Below are positions 61,201 to 64,000 of a stretch of DNA of 64,000 nucleotides, one piece after another. Each line of letters starts with the position of its first letter. Position 1 is the first letter of the stretch. Both the position numbers and the translations under genes were made by a program. The notes under the pieces were generated by a model. The model was not told the origin of the DNA and did not search any database. It saw nothing but the letters and a program-made list of their open reading frames with translations. Source of the stretch: Chaetoceros tenuissimus (lineage: Eukaryota > Bacillariophyta > Thalassiosirophyceae > Chaetocerotales > Chaetocerotaceae); assembly GCA_021927905.1 (NCBI GenBank), contig BLLK01000022.1, positions 2,170,001-2,234,000 on the forward strand. The letters are read 5' to 3'.

Positions 61201-62275
61201 CGCACCACTTCTCTGGATCACCATCAATATGAGCACAAGTCATGTTCTGGAATTCAGAAACACCTCCAACAGTCCATCCTTCTTCATCAACACATTCAGA
61301 AGGAGTTTCACTAGGAATTGATGACGGGGCAGGGCTTGGGTTCATTGATGTAGATGGTACTTGTGATGGGGTCTGGGATGCATCACTAATGATCCATTTC
61401 AATTGAAACTTGTTAATAGACTCGTTCATTTCAGCATTGGTGGGATTTGGATGGAAAAGTCTCATTGCTTGAAGTATCTGCTTACGTGGAACTCCAAGAT
61501 GTGTCATTTGTAAGGAGTCTTTCCTATCAGCCGAGATTTCATTGCCATTTTCGTCAATAAAAAAACGGTATTTGGCATCCTCCATCTTGGATTTCGAGCT
61601 CTTTGCACTTGGACTCATTTTCTTCTTACACTTGGAACTCATCTTCAAAGCTCTTCCTTGCCAAATGAGACACATTTCATCATTGAATCTTAGTCTAAGT
61701 TGACCATAGTAATCCATAAACCACATTTGTTTATGGTTGGCACTATCACAAGCTCTCATTTTAATCTCGGCATCTTCTTCAAATGAACTTGCTTGGACAC
61801 AGAACGCATCTCCACTTGAATCAAAGGGCATTGTGTTTTCAATATGAAACGTCAGTTCTGAATCAATTTTGGAGTGTCCGCGTAGATCATCTTCCTGAGT
61901 CTCAAGTTCCTAACATGTTTTTGAAAATTATAAGTATTGGTTTTTGGCTCTTCTTTGTGAAACAACTTTCTTCAAATTGTATAGACTCACCTTTCTTTCT
62001 ACAGATTTCATAATCTCTACATCTTCTTCATTTGCTTTCACAATGAAAGCAGCAGTGTCTTCAGAGTTGCGTCTAGGTGCCTTTCCTACCCCGAATAAAG
62101 AAGCTGGCATATTATCCTTCAAGATGTCCTCAGATTCATCCTTAGTAGAAGCAGAATTCATCACAGGATTAGAGTTTACCGCTGGAGTTGCATTTGCATA
62201 GGAGAAGGGAAGCATCACGATCGAAATAGTAGCAACCAGGAGGAGTTTCTTCTTTGTCAAAAGAAGAGATGACAT
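51505..62275 (-). CDS. giant secreted/membrane-anchored protein with PSxxPS repeats, about 3,378 residues
   Basis: Nine exons on the minus strand: 62275-61991, 61891-60763, 60662-58222, 58159-57889, 57800-57528, 57437-56418, 56344-55465, 55378-54879, 54842-51505. Introns are 99, 100, 62, 88, 90, 73, 86 and 36 nt; phases agree. The first acceptor (61891) is the one that keeps the frame, but a stronger AG lies 19 bases upstream, so that junction is uncertain. A signal peptide ([19 protein letters not shown]) starts the protein; an ATG at 62353 is an alternative. Then follow a region resembling a ricin-B-like lectin module ([21 protein letters not shown]), Cys-rich segments, long runs of P-S-x-x-P-S typical of diatom wall and adhesion proteins, a large extracellular part, a Glu/Lys-rich coiled region and one C-terminal membrane helix. 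The function is unknown. Confidence 0.8.
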
Positions 62276-63335
62276 TGGTGAATATGGAGCGACATTATCA
62301 CCAGAAGGGAAGCAGTGCTTCTTAGATCCGTTTTCTTTCATCACGGAATTCATTTGTTTCTGAGAGAATCTCTTTTCTAGATACTGGAGCAAACTTTGAA
62401 GCAAGGGAAAATCTGAAGCAAATAATCGATGGGAGCGAATCTGAGAAGATTGTGAAAGCAATTGAAGTTAGTTGGATATATTATGATGAAGGAGATTCTT
62501 CTCTTCGTAGTTTTGTTCATCCAAAAATCATTACAAAGAAACCTCACCTTTTCACTATCTTGTGCAAATTAGAAAGTATCTAAGTAGAAACAAGATGTAC
62601 GAATGCAGTAATAATATACTTTCTCTATTTACAAGAATAAGGTTTGTATACTGGATCAAAGAATTATGAAGTAAGTTCTACAGTCCTTTGATGTGTTATT
62701 TCGTTTTTTCAATATAAACCGTTTGACTACTTTTTGGCACATATTGTAGACTGAAGTGTCTATGTTTTTTCTAACATTTTGGTAGGAAATCAGAGCAATT
62801 TAGGTCTGTACCGGGCACGAATGGTACATATCTGAAAAAATCACCAATCAGAATTTGTTTGGTACAGATTTTTCTGCAAAAACTGGAAGTTTGGCATAGG
62901 CTGATTGACAGGTTATGAATGAAGCTACGAAGAATAGGATTATTTGTTGTAAGTTCAAGTACGTAGGCATAGTGAAAGTTGAATAGAATGCAGAATACAC
63001 ATGCCATGCTCACCGAAGCAATCAAATCTAGAAGGTTCTTGTAGTTATGAAAAAGTAGGTGTGTCTATCATCCATGTTTTGATATATCCACAGCATCAAA
63101 CCGACAGAAAATGAACAATCAAATAATCGAACAATCAAAAATTCTATTGGTTACTTGTAGCCTTCTCATGAGGGCATAAGTATTCTCTGCTATGACCCTT
63201 CATCAGCTCTCGAGGTGAGAAGCCAACCCTTGCAATGATTGCACAATTGCTCTAAATGTTTATCAGTGCTCATCTCGAATATATAAAAGAAGGAGAAACT
63301 TTTTCTAATCCAATCAACAAATCGTAGAAGCAACA
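62276..63335. other. intergenic
   Basis: About 1 kb between two divergent genes. It includes the 5' flank of the giant gene (with an alternative upstream ATG at 62353). Short frames are not protein-like. No repeat is recognised. Confidence 0.5.
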
Positions 63336-63620
63336 ATGAAAATGAGAAATAACTACCTCTTAGCACTGTTGGTTGGTTTAGTCATGGTAGATTCTGTAAG
63401 TGAAAGATAAACTAACTTTCCACAACTCTCAAAGATGAGACCAGTGTTTCTATTATTTGGTTTATTCGTTCGCTAATTTTTCTTTCAATAAAAGGGTTTA
63501 GCAAGAGAAGGTGTTAGAAGGAGACATGGCCTCAGAGGGGCAGTAGAGCAAGCTGTCATCGGTGCAAACGCAGAGATAAGCTGTTGTGGGAGTCCTTCGT
63601 CAACTTTGGCAATCAGCTGA
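63336..63620 (+). CDS. small secreted peptide, 61 residues
   Basis: Two exons, 63336-63395 and 63495-63620, with a 99-nt intron in phase 0. The first exon is almost exactly a signal peptide (NNYLLALLVGLVMVDS). The mature part of about 40 residues begins GLAREGVRRRHG, contains an RR pair and one CC pair, and ends STLAIS. No family is recognised. The size, basic stretch and vicinal Cys pair suggest an extracellular peptide. The gene is too small to be sure without transcript data. Confidence 0.6.
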
Positions 63621-64000
63621 TAAGAAAAGCAAAAAGAGAGGAAAAGATCCGGAACTACAATTATGGAAAATGTAGAAGTCATGAAAGAGTCTTGAAATAT
63701 TACTCATGAAGTCTTGTAGAAAATGAGATGATAAGTAGGCTATTGCGTTGTCACGCAGGTACCTTAAAATGAAACATTCCCACAGTTCCAATTTTAAAAT
63801 TACAAACCTTGTATATAAAACTATAACCAGGCATAGATTTTTTCATGTTTTCTTCTCAATTTCTTCTACAATTCCGTCAAGTGATGCATATAGGATGTCT
63901 AATGATATTTAAGAAGAGTTATGACTACTCTAAAAGCTAGCGGTGTCTATATTAGTCATTCTGTGCATTGTTTATTAAGTTGGCATAAGTATCGATGTCC
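63621..64000. other. right-end intergenic
   Basis: 380 bp to the window edge with no recognisable gene or repeat. Confidence 0.5.

Noticed and set aside
1-64000. tRNA or rRNA genes and CRISPR arrays
   Set aside because: No tRNA B-box with a foldable partner, no rRNA sequence and no regularly spaced short repeats were found by eye.

Overview
The window looks like nuclear DNA of a centric diatom, possibly Chaetoceros-like. It holds a silicic acid transporter with the diatom SIT motifs, plastid preproteins with a cleavable signal followed by an Ala-Phe type junction, a diatom-type cyclin and a very large secreted protein with Pro-Ser-x-x-Pro-Ser repeats. It is AT-rich and gene-dense, with short GT-AG introns (mostly 60-110 nt) and genes on both strands 50-800 bp apart. 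Species assignment is inference; no rRNA or other taxonomic marker is present. Several apparent reading-frame starts are not ATG, so I moved them to the first plausible ATG.

Layout. 0-11 kb: J-domain protein, secreted Cys-rich protein, N6-adenine-MTase-fold lysine methyltransferase, GMC oxidoreductase, NTT/TLC-like carrier, allantoinase, LRAT-like protein. 11.3-13.2 kb: a gene-free segment with a compound hairpin and a 260-bp-arm inverted repeat. 13-27 kb: silicon transporter, RluA-type pseudouridine synthase, GatA, plastid MsrB-like protein (4 exons), cyclin, PGRL1-like plastid protein, RPS3, an acidic hypothetical protein and a MYND-finger protein. 27-45 kb: sulfotransferase-like protein, a decayed terminal-inverted-repeat element around an R-SNARE, PRORP (protein-only RNase P), a small membrane protein, DDHD phospholipase, CCT theta, a Sen1-type helicase with a 15-nt micro-exon, RPL34 and RPL36.

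45-52 kb is the most unusual part. A Penelope-like retroelement unit of 3,687 bp sits as a 1.16-copy tandem (4,288 bp). Its repeated ends carry a candidate hammerhead ribozyme. ORF1 and the reverse-transcriptase ORF overlap in the -1 frame with two A-AAA-AAG heptamers. The insertion is flanked by 1,125-bp direct repeats of host DNA. These repeats span the convergent 3' ends of two host genes, so both genes stay complete on either side.

51.5-62.3 kb on the minus strand is one nine-exon gene for a protein of about 3,378 residues, with signal peptide, PSxxPS repeats and a C-terminal membrane anchor. One of its introns is only 36 nt. A 61-residue secreted peptide gene lies near the right end.
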